Source: Synergistales bacterium Syner_01
GTDB taxonomy: Bacteria; Synergistota; Synergistia; Synergistales; Aminobacteriaceae
Assembly (NCBI GenBank): GCA_001604435.1
Contig: LVBO01000149.1
Span: 1-12,168, forward strand
Direction of reading: 5' to 3'
Length of the DNA: 12,168 bases
Positions 1 to 6,459 of the stretch are shown piece by piece (position 1 is the first letter of the stretch; each line of letters opens with the position of its first letter). Below the pieces are notes generated by a model that searched no databases, had not been told where the DNA came from, and worked only from the letters and a program-made list of their open reading frames with translations. Both the position numbers and the translations under genes were made by a program.

Positions 1-803
1 ATACCTGCTTCGGTCATCGCAACATTCCGTTCTTTCTCGTCCTTCTCGAAGTCGCGCCCCTCTTTCAACTGACGGGCTATCCGATCGGATGTGGTGTACA
101 TCTCCACATTGTCGTCCGAGGGACCGGAAATAATAAGCGGCGTCCTCGCTTCGTCGATAAGGATGGAGTCGACTTCGTCCACGATGCAGTACGCGTGTCC
201 CCGCTGCACAAGGTGCGAATCGCTCACCGCCATGTTGTCGCGCAGATAGTCGAAACCGAATTCGCTGTTGGTTCCGTAGGTAATATCCGCCCTGTACGCG
301 GCGAGGCGCTCTTCCGGGTCCATGTAGGCGTAAATGACTCCTACGGAGAGCCCGAGAAACGAATAGATCGGCCCCATCCACTCCGCGTCTCTTCTGGCCA
401 GGTAATCGTTCACCGTTACCAGGTGGACTCCTTCCCCCGTGAGAGCGTTCAGAACAACGGCGAGAGTCGCAACGAGCGTTTTCCCCTCTCCCGTCTTCAT
501 CTCGGTTATTTTGCCCTCGTGCAATGCCATACCGCCCATGAGCTGGACGTCGAAATGACGCAGCCCTATTGTTCGTCTGGAAACTTCTCTCACAACCGCA
601 AAAACCTCCGGGAGCAGGTCTTCGCGGGTTTCCCCCTCCTGAAGGCGTTTTCTGAACGAAGGGCCTTTCTCGCGCAACTCCTCGTCGGAGAGCGAGGAAA
701 GCGCAGGTTCCAAGGCGTTGATCTGTTCAACAACATTTGTATAGCGCTTCAGGGCCCGTTCGTTAGGATCCAGGCCGAGGGCTTTTTTAAGCATTTCGAG
801 CAT
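1..803 (-). CDS. secA: SecA preprotein translocase ATPase, N-terminal part (cut by window edge)
   Basis: SecA is the ATPase motor that pushes unfolded preproteins through the SecYEG channel of the inner membrane. My translation of the complement from the ATG at 803-801 stays open to base 1 and gives 267 residues, about a third of the usual length; the rest lies off the left edge. Visible landmarks are the N-terminal helix, the Walker A stretch MKTGEGKT (residues 102-109), VNDYLARRDAEWM (131-143), ITYGTNSEFGFDYLRDNM (174-191) and the Walker B/DEAD-like motif IVDEVD (207-212) followed by SILIDEARTPLIISG. All are SecA signatures. The start is supported by GAGGTG about 6 nt upstream and a strong promoter at 862-890. 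pgsA ends 138 bases upstream, so secA probably has its own transcript. No frameshift or missing motif is visible. Identification is near certain; only the C-terminal part cannot be judged. Confidence 0.97.
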   Translation of the reverse strand, partial: MLEMLKKALGLDPNERALKRYTNVVEQINALEPALSSLSDEELREKGPSFRKRLQEGETREDLLPEVFAVVREVSRRTIGLRHFDVQLMGGMALHEGKITEMKTGEGKTLVATLAVVLNALTGEGVHLVTVNDYLARRDAEWMGPIYSFLGLSVGVIYAYMDPEERLAAYRADITYGTNSEFGFDYLRDNMAVSDSHLVQRGHAYCIVDEVDSILIDEARTPLIISGPSDDNVEMYTTSDRIARQLKEGRDFEKDEKERNVAMTEAG

Positions 804-861
804 AGCGTCACCTCAACAAAAAATTCGGCCGTGCAGCGCGCACGGCACAAAACACCGGGTC

Positions 862-890
862 ATTATATGTCCCGAACCCGTCGTGGTCAA
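862..890 (-). promoter_or_regulatory. Sigma-70-type promoter for secA
   Basis: On the minus strand a -35 box TTGACC (890-885) and a perfect -10 box TATAAT (867-862) are separated by exactly 17 nt. Transcription would start near 855, giving a leader of about 50 nt before the secA ATG at 803. This is the best-formed promoter in the window. A 10-bp perfect palindrome lies about 26 bp upstream of the -35 box, at 916-925. Confidence 0.8.
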
Positions 891-941
891 AGTATTTATG
901 CTGACCTCCCGGAAGCGACGCGTCGGTACTGAGAAACAAGG

Positions 942-1511
942 CTACTCGGTAAAAAGTTTTTTCCCTTTTATCAAATAGTCCATCCCCGACCAGACCGTCA
1001 TCAGCATGGCTACCCACATAACATGAATCCCGAAGGGAATGTTGAAGATGATCATCGAAATCGCCACGATCTGAAAGACCGTCTTCAACTTACCTGCGTT
1101 CGAGGCCGCGATGACTATGCCTTCAGCGGCGGCGACCATCCTGACTCCTGTGACGATCATTTCCCGGGAGAGGATGACGACCACGATCCAGGCCGGAATA
1201 CGATGAAGCTCCACAAGGGCGATAAGAGCCGCCATGACAAGGATTTTGTCGGCCAGCGGGTCGATGAACTTGCCAAGGTTCGTTACCATTCCCTTCTTCC
1301 GGGCGATGTACCCGTCGGCCGTATCCGTCAGGGCCGCAAGAATGAACACAGCTCCGGCCAGAACATCGCCGGCTGTAACAACAATTCCAAGATCCTCGAC
1401 GGTGTAGACGGAATACGTAAACTTGAACGTAAGGAAAATCAAAACGAGAGGCGCGAGAAAAACCCGAAGGAGACTGAGTGTATTTGGAATATTCCATACC
1501 TTTTTTTCCAC
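942..1511 (-). CDS. pgsA: CDP-diacylglycerol--glycerol-3-phosphate 3-phosphatidyltransferase
   Basis: PgsA joins CDP-diacylglycerol and glycerol-3-phosphate to make phosphatidylglycerol phosphate, the committed step towards phosphatidylglycerol and cardiolipin, at the inner membrane. The 189-residue product carries the complete CDP-alcohol phosphotransferase signature: D63, D66, G67, A70, R71, G80, D84 and D88 with the family spacing (DxxDGxxARx8GxxxDxxxD). The N-terminal WNIPNTLSLLR stretch is typical of PgsA rather than of phosphatidylserine or cardiolipin synthases of the same superfamily. Several hydrophobic membrane segments surround the motif. The start is GTG at 1511, chosen because AGGAGG lies 9 nt upstream and no in-frame ATG fits. 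It follows the liv operon terminator and precedes secA, so it is probably a single-gene unit. No clear terminator follows the stop. Length is normal for the family. Confidence 0.93.
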   Translation of the reverse strand: MEKKVWNIPNTLSLLRVFLAPLVLIFLTFKFTYSVYTVEDLGIVVTAGDVLAGAVFILAALTDTADGYIARKKGMVTNLGKFIDPLADKILVMAALIALVELHRIPAWIVVVILSREMIVTGVRMVAAAEGIVIAASNAGKLKTVFQIVAISMIIFNIPFGIHVMWVAMLMTVWSGMDYLIKGKKLFTE

Positions 1512-1546
1512 GAGAATGTTCCTCCTGAAAGATGATTTGCGTGTAC

Positions 1547-1575
1547 AGTGTAGTTGATAAAGGAAAAAAGGGCAA
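1547..1575 (-). promoter_or_regulatory. Possible pgsA promoter overlapping the liv terminator
   Basis: On the minus strand TTGCCC (1575-1570) and TACACT (1552-1547) are spaced 17 nt apart, each matching 4 of 6 consensus bases. The -35 box would lie in the descending arm of the liv terminator hairpin. The match is only moderate, but pgsA needs a promoter if the terminator works, and this is the best candidate in the 109-base gap. Confidence 0.35.
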
Positions 1576-1598
1576 CCGGAAAAAGGCTCCGGTTACCC
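1564..1598 (-). terminator. Rho-independent terminator of the liv operon
   Basis: On the minus strand GGGTAACCGG (1598-1589) can pair over 10 positions (one G-U) with CCGGTTGCCC (1579-1570), with a 9-nt loop between them. A run of six T residues follows at 1569-1564. It begins 23 nt after the livF stop codon, as expected for the end of the livKHMGF transcript. Confidence 0.85.
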
Positions 1599-1620
1599 CT
1601 CTCGCTTCATGGAAACGCTG

Positions 1621-2349
1621 TTAACCGCCCAGGTATGCTTCTTTTACACGGGCATCCTTGAGAAGCTCTTCTCCCTTGCCCTCCAAAACGATATTCCCCA
1701 CTTCCAGTATATAGGCGTAGGAGGCTATCTTGAGAGCTGCAAACGCATTCTGTTCCACAAGGAGCACCGTCTTGCCAAGAGCGTTTATCTCGCCGATGAT
1801 ATCGAAAACCTCTTTCACCAAGAGCGGCGCGAGCCCAAGCGACGGTTCGTCGAGCATGACAAGCTTCGGTTGGCTCATAAGCGCGCGCCCCACGGCAAGC
1901 ATCTGTTGTTCCCCGCCGGAAAGAGTCCCGCCTTTCTGCCAAGAGCGTTCTTTCAATCTGGGGAAAAGTTCGTATACATGATCCCTGTCGCGTTCTATGC
2001 CGTCCTTGTCATTGCGGATGAAGGCGCCGAGCTGAAGATTTTCCTCCACCGTCAGATGAGGGAGGATACGACGACCTTCGGGGCTCATGGCAATTCCGAG
2101 CTTCACCATTTCTTCCGGGGACTTTCCTATGAGGTTTACCTGCCCGGCGGCATCGCCTCCCGAAGGCGTGTAGAGAATCTTTCCCTTGATATTCTTTACC
2201 AGTCCAGCCACGGCGCGGATTGTGCTGCTCTTTCCGGCGCCGTTCGCGCCGATAAGAGTGACAATGGAGCCCTCGGGAATTTGGAGGTTGATCCCCTTCA
2301 CAGCGTGAATGGCGCCATAATACACATGGAGATTCTCAATTTTCAACAT
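1621..2349 (-). CDS. livF: Branched-chain amino acid ABC transporter ATP-binding protein LivF
   Basis: LivF is one of the two cytoplasmic ATPases that power the branched-chain amino-acid importer. From the chosen ATG (2349) it has 242 residues: Walker A GANGAGKS (34-41), the signature LSGGEQQ (143-149) and Walker B LVMLDEPS (163-170). The switch position in LLVEQN is Gln200 instead of histidine; this is normal for LivF and is a good way to tell it from LivG. It ends in YLGG, as LivF proteins often do. About ten extra residues appear between the Walker A region and SPEGRR compared with E. coli LivF. Start choice: ATGs at 2358 and 2349 are in frame and share the GGAGAGGAG upstream; 2349 gives a typical N-terminus MLKIENLHVYYG, while 2358 adds three residues. 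The gene overlaps the end of livG, so translation is probably coupled. A terminator follows the stop. Confidence 0.93.
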   Translation of the reverse strand: MLKIENLHVYYGAIHAVKGINLQIPEGSIVTLIGANGAGKSSTIRAVAGLVKNIKGKILYTPSGGDAAGQVNLIGKSPEEMVKLGIAMSPEGRRILPHLTVEENLQLGAFIRNDKDGIERDRDHVYELFPRLKERSWQKGGTLSGGEQQMLAVGRALMSQPKLVMLDEPSLGLAPLLVKEVFDIIGEINALGKTVLLVEQNAFAALKIASYAYILEVGNIVLEGKGEELLKDARVKEAYLGG

Positions 2350-3130
2350 ATTTAACATACTCCTCTCCAAGGTAGGCCACGATCACCTTCTGGTCCGACT
2401 GGATGGCGTCGGGGTTGCCCTCGGCGATTTTTACGCCGTAGTCAAGAACCCAGATGTACTCGCATACGCCCATGACGACTTTCATATCGTGTTCGATAAG
2501 AAGTATGGTCAGGTTGAAGCGCTTCTGTATATTCCGGATGAAGGACATGAGCTCCTGCGATTCCTGCGGGTTCATGCCGGCTGCGGGTTCGTCGAGCAGC
2601 AGGAATTTCGGATTCGTCGCAAGAGCGCGTGCAATCTCAAGGCGACGCTGGGCGCCGTAGGAGAGAGATGCCGAGGGCTCGTTCGCGAAGCGCTCCAGGC
2701 CAACGGACTTCAGAAGGTCCAGGGATTTGTCGCGGATGGCCTCTTCTTCCGCTCTGAAGGAGGGAAGCCCCAGCGGCGCCATCCACCATTTCGACGTCCT
2801 GCGGACGTGGCAGCCGATCATGACGTTTTCCAACACGGTCTCGTTGGAGAAGAGACGGATATTCTGGAACGTCCTCGAAATACCGGAACGGCAGACCATG
2901 TGCGGCTGTAGGCCCGTTATATCCTGTCCGTCGAAAAAGATCCGGCCCTCCGTAGGACGGTAAAACCCTGTAATCATGTTGAATACGGTCGTTTTTCCCG
3001 CCCCGTTCGGTCCAATAAGACCGACTATCTTTCCCTGCGGGACGTCGATGCTGAAATTCCCCACTGCGGTCAGGCCTCCGAAGCGCATGGTGATATTCTC
3101 GGTCCGAAGTATGGATACGGGAGTCGTCAT
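2336..3130 (-). CDS. livG: Branched-chain amino acid ABC transporter ATP-binding protein LivG
   Basis: LivG is the second ATPase of the importer and forms a heterodimer with LivF under the LivHM permease. The 264-residue product shows Walker A GPNGAGKT (40-47), the Q-loop in RTFQNIRLF (Gln89), the variant signature LSYGAQRR (156-163) typical of LivG, Walker B FLLLDEPAAG (176-185) and the H-loop histidine His214 in LLIEHDM. The open frame extends upstream to 3343, but that part only runs antiphase through livM; the start is set at the ATG at 3130, which overlaps the livM stop by four bases (ATGA) and has GGGAGGGG about 6 nt upstream. The downstream end overlaps the start of livF. Length and motifs are normal. 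The transported substrate cannot be read from the ATPase. Confidence 0.94.
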   Translation of the reverse strand: MTTPVSILRTENITMRFGGLTAVGNFSIDVPQGKIVGLIGPNGAGKTTVFNMITGFYRPTEGRIFFDGQDITGLQPHMVCRSGISRTFQNIRLFSNETVLENVMIGCHVRRTSKWWMAPLGLPSFRAEEEAIRDKSLDLLKSVGLERFANEPSASLSYGAQRRLEIARALATNPKFLLLDEPAAGMNPQESQELMSFIRNIQKRFNLTILLIEHDMKVVMGVCEYIWVLDYGVKIAEGNPDAIQSDQKVIVAYLGEEYVKYVEN

Positions 3131-4194
3131 TTCTTTTCCCCTCCCTTGTCGTCGCGTTCCGGGCTTCGTTTTCCGCGAGAGAAAAACGTATCCCATGTAA
3201 TCTCCCGCATTCCCATAATACCCTCTCTTCGGAAGAGGATGATAAGAATGAGCGCGAGGGAGAAAATCACCATCCGCATTCCGGGAACACCCGGAATCTC
3301 GAAGGAGCCTAGCACCATGGGATTTTCGACGAATCGGAGCCACTCGAGAAGAATGGTGATCACGATACTTCCGATGATGCTGCCCGTAATGGACCCCAGC
3401 CCCCCCGCGACGGCGATCATAAGAATGTTGAACGTGAGAACGAACATGAACATCCTGGGGTCTATCGTGGTAATGAGGCTTCCCATGAGAGCGCCGCCCA
3501 CTCCGGCGAAGAAAGCGCCTATTGTGAACGCGAGCACCCTGTAGAAGAAGGTATTGATTCCCATGTTTTTCGCCGCGATTTCATCGTCGCGGATCGCTTT
3601 CAACACATTTCCGAAGTTGCTGTTGACAAGGCGTATGATGAAAAAGAGGGTCAGGAGGAGCCAGGCGTAATTCCACCAGATATTCGCATAGGGAGGAATT
3701 CCTTTGATACCGAGAGCTCCGTTCGTTATAAAGCTGAGGTTGGTGAGCACCACGCGGATGATCTCGGCGAAACCGAGCGTGGCGATGCCCAGGTAGTCCC
3801 CGCCCAGTCGCAGAACGGGTATGGCGATGATGAGCGCGAAGAAAGCCGCGATCAAACCGCCGGAAAGCACCGCGACGAAAAAGGGAGCCTTGATGACGGA
3901 AAGAGGCCAGATCAACGGTTCAAGGATCCACATAGCCTCTTTCTGGGCCGGCGTCAGAATAAGGATCGAGCATACATAGGCGCCTATCGCCATGAATCCC
4001 GCATGGCCGAGGGAAAACATCCCGGTGAAACCGTAGATGAGATTCAGACTGAGGGCAAGTATTGCATTGACGGCGATGAGGTTGAGCACCTGGATCTTGT
4101 AGCCGTCGAGATTATTCTGAGCCCAGTAGAGGAATGCGCCGAGAGCGGCGATGAGGAGAGCGTTGAGTATGAGGTTGCGCGTCCTGGTGTTCAT
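3127..4194 (-). CDS. livM: Branched-chain amino acid ABC transporter permease LivM
   Basis: LivM is one of the two inner-membrane permease subunits that form the channel for the amino acid delivered by LivK. The 355-residue product is very hydrophobic with roughly nine to ten potential membrane segments, and contains the family pattern LNLIYGFTGMFSLGHAGFMA near the N-terminus and the conserved loop KAIRDDEIAAKNMGIN, where the ATPase coupling region of this family (BPD_transp_2) lies. The start is the ATG at 4194, sharing one base with the livH stop (TGATG), with GGAGGA 9 nt upstream; the longer frame up to 4611 merely shadows livH. The C-terminal tail is charged (SPERDDKGGEKK) and its stop overlaps the livG start. 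The overlaps on both sides point to tight coupling of the four transporter genes. Confidence 0.94.
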   Translation of the reverse strand: MNTRTRNLILNALLIAALGAFLYWAQNNLDGYKIQVLNLIAVNAILALSLNLIYGFTGMFSLGHAGFMAIGAYVCSILILTPAQKEAMWILEPLIWPLSVIKAPFFVAVLSGGLIAAFFALIIAIPVLRLGGDYLGIATLGFAEIIRVVLTNLSFITNGALGIKGIPPYANIWWNYAWLLLTLFFIIRLVNSNFGNVLKAIRDDEIAAKNMGINTFFYRVLAFTIGAFFAGVGGALMGSLITTIDPRMFMFVLTFNILMIAVAGGLGSITGSIIGSIVITILLEWLRFVENPMVLGSFEIPGVPGMRMVIFSLALILIILFRREGIMGMREITWDTFFSRGKRSPERDDKGGEKK

Positions 4195-5087
4195 CAGATT
4201 TTGTCCTCCAGCTTCTCTCCCATCAGCCCCGTGGGCTTCAGGAGAAGGATGACGATGAGGAGTACGAAGGCGAATGCGTCGCGATAGCCAGAAAGGTGCG
4301 GAAAAAAAGCGACGGCCATTATTTCGATGAGACCAAGCAGCATTCCGCCGATCATAGCGCCCTGGATGGATCCGATACCTCCGAAGACGGCGGCGATAAA
4401 GGCTTTCAGTCCGGGGACAAGTCCCATGAAAGGATGAATCTGCGGATACCTGAGAGCCCACATGATTCCCGAAGCCGCTGCGAGGGCGGAACCGATGCCG
4501 AAGGTAAAGGCGATGATCTTGTTCACGGAAACGCCCATCAGGCGCGTCGTTTCGATATCCTTCGATATCGCGCGCATCGCCAGCCCCGGTTTCGTTCGGT
4601 AGACGATCCACAAGAGCCCGAGCACCAGGAGGACTGTCACAATGGGAACAACTATGGCGAGCGGAAGAATGCGAACGTCGCCGACCTTGAAGACTTTCAC
4701 AAGCCAGTCCGGTCTGGCTACAGGACGCGGAATGCCTGTGAAGATCACGATGCTCAGGTTCTGAATAAGGAAAGAAACGCCGATCGCGCTGATCAGCGCC
4801 GATATACGGGGAGCTTCGCGAAGAGGTTTGTACGCAACTTTATCTACAAAGATTCCGCAGAGAGAGGACCCCAAAATAGCCACGACCACTGCAAGGCCCC
4901 ATGGAAGATTCAAAAGAGTGATCGCGTAGAAAACAAAGTACGCCCCCAACATGAAGACCTCGCCGTGGGCGAAATTTATCAGGCGCAAAATACCGTAGAC
5001 CATCGTATATCCGATAGCGATAAGACCGTAGAGAGAGCCGAGTGTAATCGCGTTGAAAAGGTGCTGAATGAACATACTACCGCTCAT
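4194..5087 (-). CDS. livH: Branched-chain amino acid ABC transporter permease LivH
   Basis: LivH is the partner permease of LivM in the inner membrane. The 297-residue product shows the typical N-terminal pattern QHLFNAITLGSLYGLIAIGY followed by LINFAHGEVFMLGAY, the conserved coupling-loop sequence MRAISKDIETTRLMGVSVN, and a glycine-rich stretch with FGGIGSIQGAMIGG, all LivH features. About eight hydrophobic segments can be seen. The start is ATG 5087, because AGGGGG lies 7 nt upstream; a TTG at 5108 would add seven residues but has no better ribosome binding site. It is separated from livK by a 105-nt spacer containing three hairpins, while all later junctions overlap. That break suggests the binding protein and the membrane parts are made in different amounts. 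Length matches the family (about 290-310). Confidence 0.94.
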   Translation of the reverse strand: MSGSMFIQHLFNAITLGSLYGLIAIGYTMVYGILRLINFAHGEVFMLGAYFVFYAITLLNLPWGLAVVVAILGSSLCGIFVDKVAYKPLREAPRISALISAIGVSFLIQNLSIVIFTGIPRPVARPDWLVKVFKVGDVRILPLAIVVPIVTVLLVLGLLWIVYRTKPGLAMRAISKDIETTRLMGVSVNKIIAFTFGIGSALAAASGIMWALRYPQIHPFMGLVPGLKAFIAAVFGGIGSIQGAMIGGMLLGLIEIMAVAFFPHLSGYRDAFAFVLLIVILLLKPTGLMGEKLEDKI

Positions 5088-5114
5088 TGGAGATCCCCCT
5101 TGCTTCAAGAAAAT

Positions 5115-5177
5115 GGAGGGTGGAGGCTGGAACCTCCGCCCTCCTAATAAGGCGCAGCCTTGTCTCCATCGGGAGAC
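5115..5177 (-). promoter_or_regulatory. Three consecutive stem-loops in the livK-livH spacer
   Basis: In the minus-strand transcript three hairpins follow each other almost without gaps: GTCTCC/GGAGAC with a 4-nt loop (5177-5162), AAGGC/GCCTT with a 3-nt loop (5161-5149), and a 12-position stem GGAGGGCGGAGG/CCTCCACCCTCC with one mismatch and a 6-nt loop (5144-5115). The last is followed by ATTTTC, too poor in T for a strong terminator. In binding-protein transporter operons such hairpins often protect the upstream mRNA or cause partial termination, so that the binding protein is made in excess. I infer that role here; the pairing itself is seen directly. Confidence 0.6.
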
Positions 5178-5192
5178 ATCGGAGACTCTTCT

Positions 5193-6326
5193 CTAAAGCT
5201 GGGGCTCCACTGTTCCGATGAACTGCTTCTTGCCGTCCTTGATCTGGACGATACCCACAGGGCTTTCAGCATCGTGGGTCTCGTTGATCGTCTTACTTCC
5301 GGTCACGCCGGGGAAGTCCTTCGTCGAGGCCAGAGCATCACGGATTGCATCGGGCTCCGCGCTTCCGGCGCGCTTGATCGCATCGACGACGAGCATGTAG
5401 GAATCGTATCCGAGCGCCGCATTGACGTTGGGCGCCTTGTCCGGATTGTTCTTCGTCCAATTCTCGGTGAAGGTCTTCGCGATGGGGCTCATATCGGTCA
5501 TCGACGGGTCATACGGGAAGGTCGTGTGGATGAAGCCTTCGACCGCATCTCCGCCGATATTGACTATTTCGGGGTTGTCCATGGCGTCGCCGCCCATGAT
5601 CTGGAACTCGGCGCCAAGTTCTCTCGCCTGCTTCATGATGATGGCGCCCTCGGCAAAGTCGGCCGGGATGAAGAGGAGGTCGGGATTCTGGCTGATGATC
5701 TCGGTAAGCTGCGCAGTAAAGTCCTGGTCGCCGGAATTGTACTTCAGCTCCGATACGATCTCGCCGCCAAGCTTCTTGTATGACTGCTTGAAGAAATTGG
5801 CAAGCCCCACGCAGTAGTCGTTCGCCACGTCGATGAGGAGCGCGGCTTTTTTCATGCCGAGGGAATTGATGGCGTACGTCGCGGCGCCCGCACCCTGGAA
5901 CGGGTCGATGAAGCATGCTCTGAAGACGTAGTTTTTCCCCTGGGTGACCAGAGGGTTGGTGCAGGAAGTCCCCATCATGGGGATCTTCGCGGCTTCGGCA
6001 ACCTCGCCGCCCGCCATGGCGAGAGAAGAACCGTACGTTCCGATGACGGCAACGACCTTGTCGTGCTCGATAAGGCGTTTCACCGCATTGGCGGCTTCGA
6101 CCTTGTCGGTCTTGTTGTCGACGACGATAAGCTCGACTTTCTTGCCGAGTACTTCGGACACTTCTTTGTGCGCCATCTGAATGCCTTCAAGTTCCAACTG
6201 TCCGCCGAAAGCGGTTCTTCCGGTCAGGGGAAGATATACGCCGATCTTGATCGTATCGGCGGCCAAAGCCGTTCCCGCAACTACAAAAACCAATAGTGCA
6301 GCCAGCAGTACATTTCGAAGCTTCAT
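5193..6326 (-). CDS. livK: Branched-chain amino acid ABC transporter substrate-binding protein LivK
   Basis: This is the periplasmic binding protein that captures the amino acid and delivers it to LivHM. The 377-residue product begins with a classic signal peptide (K2, R4, hydrophobic core, ALA at 20-22), with cleavage expected after residue 22. The mature part starts DTIKIGVYLPLTGRTAFGGQ, typical of the Peripla_BP_6 family, and continues with the VELIVVDNKTD and VIGTYGSSLAMAGGEVAEAA patterns of its first lobe. There is no cysteine lipobox at the cleavage site, so it should be soluble in a periplasm rather than a membrane-anchored lipoprotein; this favours a diderm host. The ATG at 6326 has GAGGAGGG about 7 nt upstream. 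It is the first gene of the liv unit, with a promoter at about 6370. Ligand choice (Leu/Ile/Val or another amino acid or amide) cannot be read from sequence alone. Confidence 0.92.
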   Translation of the reverse strand: MKLRNVLLAALLVFVVAGTALAADTIKIGVYLPLTGRTAFGGQLELEGIQMAHKEVSEVLGKKVELIVVDNKTDKVEAANAVKRLIEHDKVVAVIGTYGSSLAMAGGEVAEAAKIPMMGTSCTNPLVTQGKNYVFRACFIDPFQGAGAATYAINSLGMKKAALLIDVANDYCVGLANFFKQSYKKLGGEIVSELKYNSGDQDFTAQLTEIISQNPDLLFIPADFAEGAIIMKQARELGAEFQIMGGDAMDNPEIVNIGGDAVEGFIHTTFPYDPSMTDMSPIAKTFTENWTKNNPDKAPNVNAALGYDSYMLVVDAIKRAGSAEPDAIRDALASTKDFPGVTGSKTINETHDAESPVGIVQIKDGKKQFIGTVEPQL

Positions 6327-6367
6327 TCCGTTCCCTCCTCAGATATCGATATTCGACTTCGCGATAA

Positions 6368-6373
6368 ATTATA
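6368..6373 (-). promoter_or_regulatory. -10 box of the livK promoter
   Basis: A perfect TATAAT on the minus strand (6373-6368) stands 42 bases before the livK start, giving a leader of about 35 nt. At 16-18 nt spacing the upstream bases (TTCCGG and neighbours) are a poor -35 box and fall inside the nrdD terminator hairpin, whose T-run fills the spacer. The promoter may therefore depend on an activator, or be weakly constitutive. Confidence 0.6.
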
Positions 6374-6376
6374 CAC

Positions 6377-6400
6377 AAAAAAGGGGACTTCCGGAAGCCC
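6377..6400 (-). terminator. Rho-independent terminator after nrdD
   Basis: On the minus strand GGGCTT (6400-6395) pairs with AAGTCC (6390-6385) around the CCGG apex, and six T residues follow at 6382-6377. It lies about 60 nt after the nrdD stop and directly overlaps the livK promoter. On the plus strand the hairpin is also followed by T-rich sequence, so it could work both ways, although no plus-strand gene is seen. Confidence 0.75.
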
Positions 6401-6459
6401 TTTCTTTTCTTTATTTTCACTTTTAAAGGGCTAATAAAGACGGGTGCTCAAGACGCGCG

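Noticed and set aside
195..932. Long plus-strand open frame of 245 codons
   Set aside because: It lies antisense to secA and its promoter; the minus-strand frame gives an unmistakable SecA, and the plus-strand product shows no domain and an implausible composition.
808..1017. Small minus-strand open frame between secA and pgsA
   Set aside because: Its first part overlaps the 3' end of pgsA in another frame and the rest covers the secA promoter; no ribosome binding site was evident and nothing in it is recognisable.
1744..1752. Glutamine in place of the H-loop histidine in LivF, possibly an inactive ATPase
   Set aside because: VEQN at this position is the normal LivF sequence, also in E. coli, so it is a family trait and not a defect.
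1609..2355. Plus-strand open frame of 248 codons opposite livF
   Set aside because: Antisense shadow of livF, which has every ABC ATPase motif; the plus-strand product shows no recognisable domain and I found no promoter for it.
3131..3343. Apparent N-terminal extension of LivG
   Set aside because: The extra residues run out of phase through livM and resemble no ABC protein; the ATG at 3130 with a good ribosome binding site starts the real domain.
4195..4611. Apparent N-terminal extension of LivM
   Set aside because: This part is an out-of-frame reading of livH; the true start at 4194 overlaps the livH stop.
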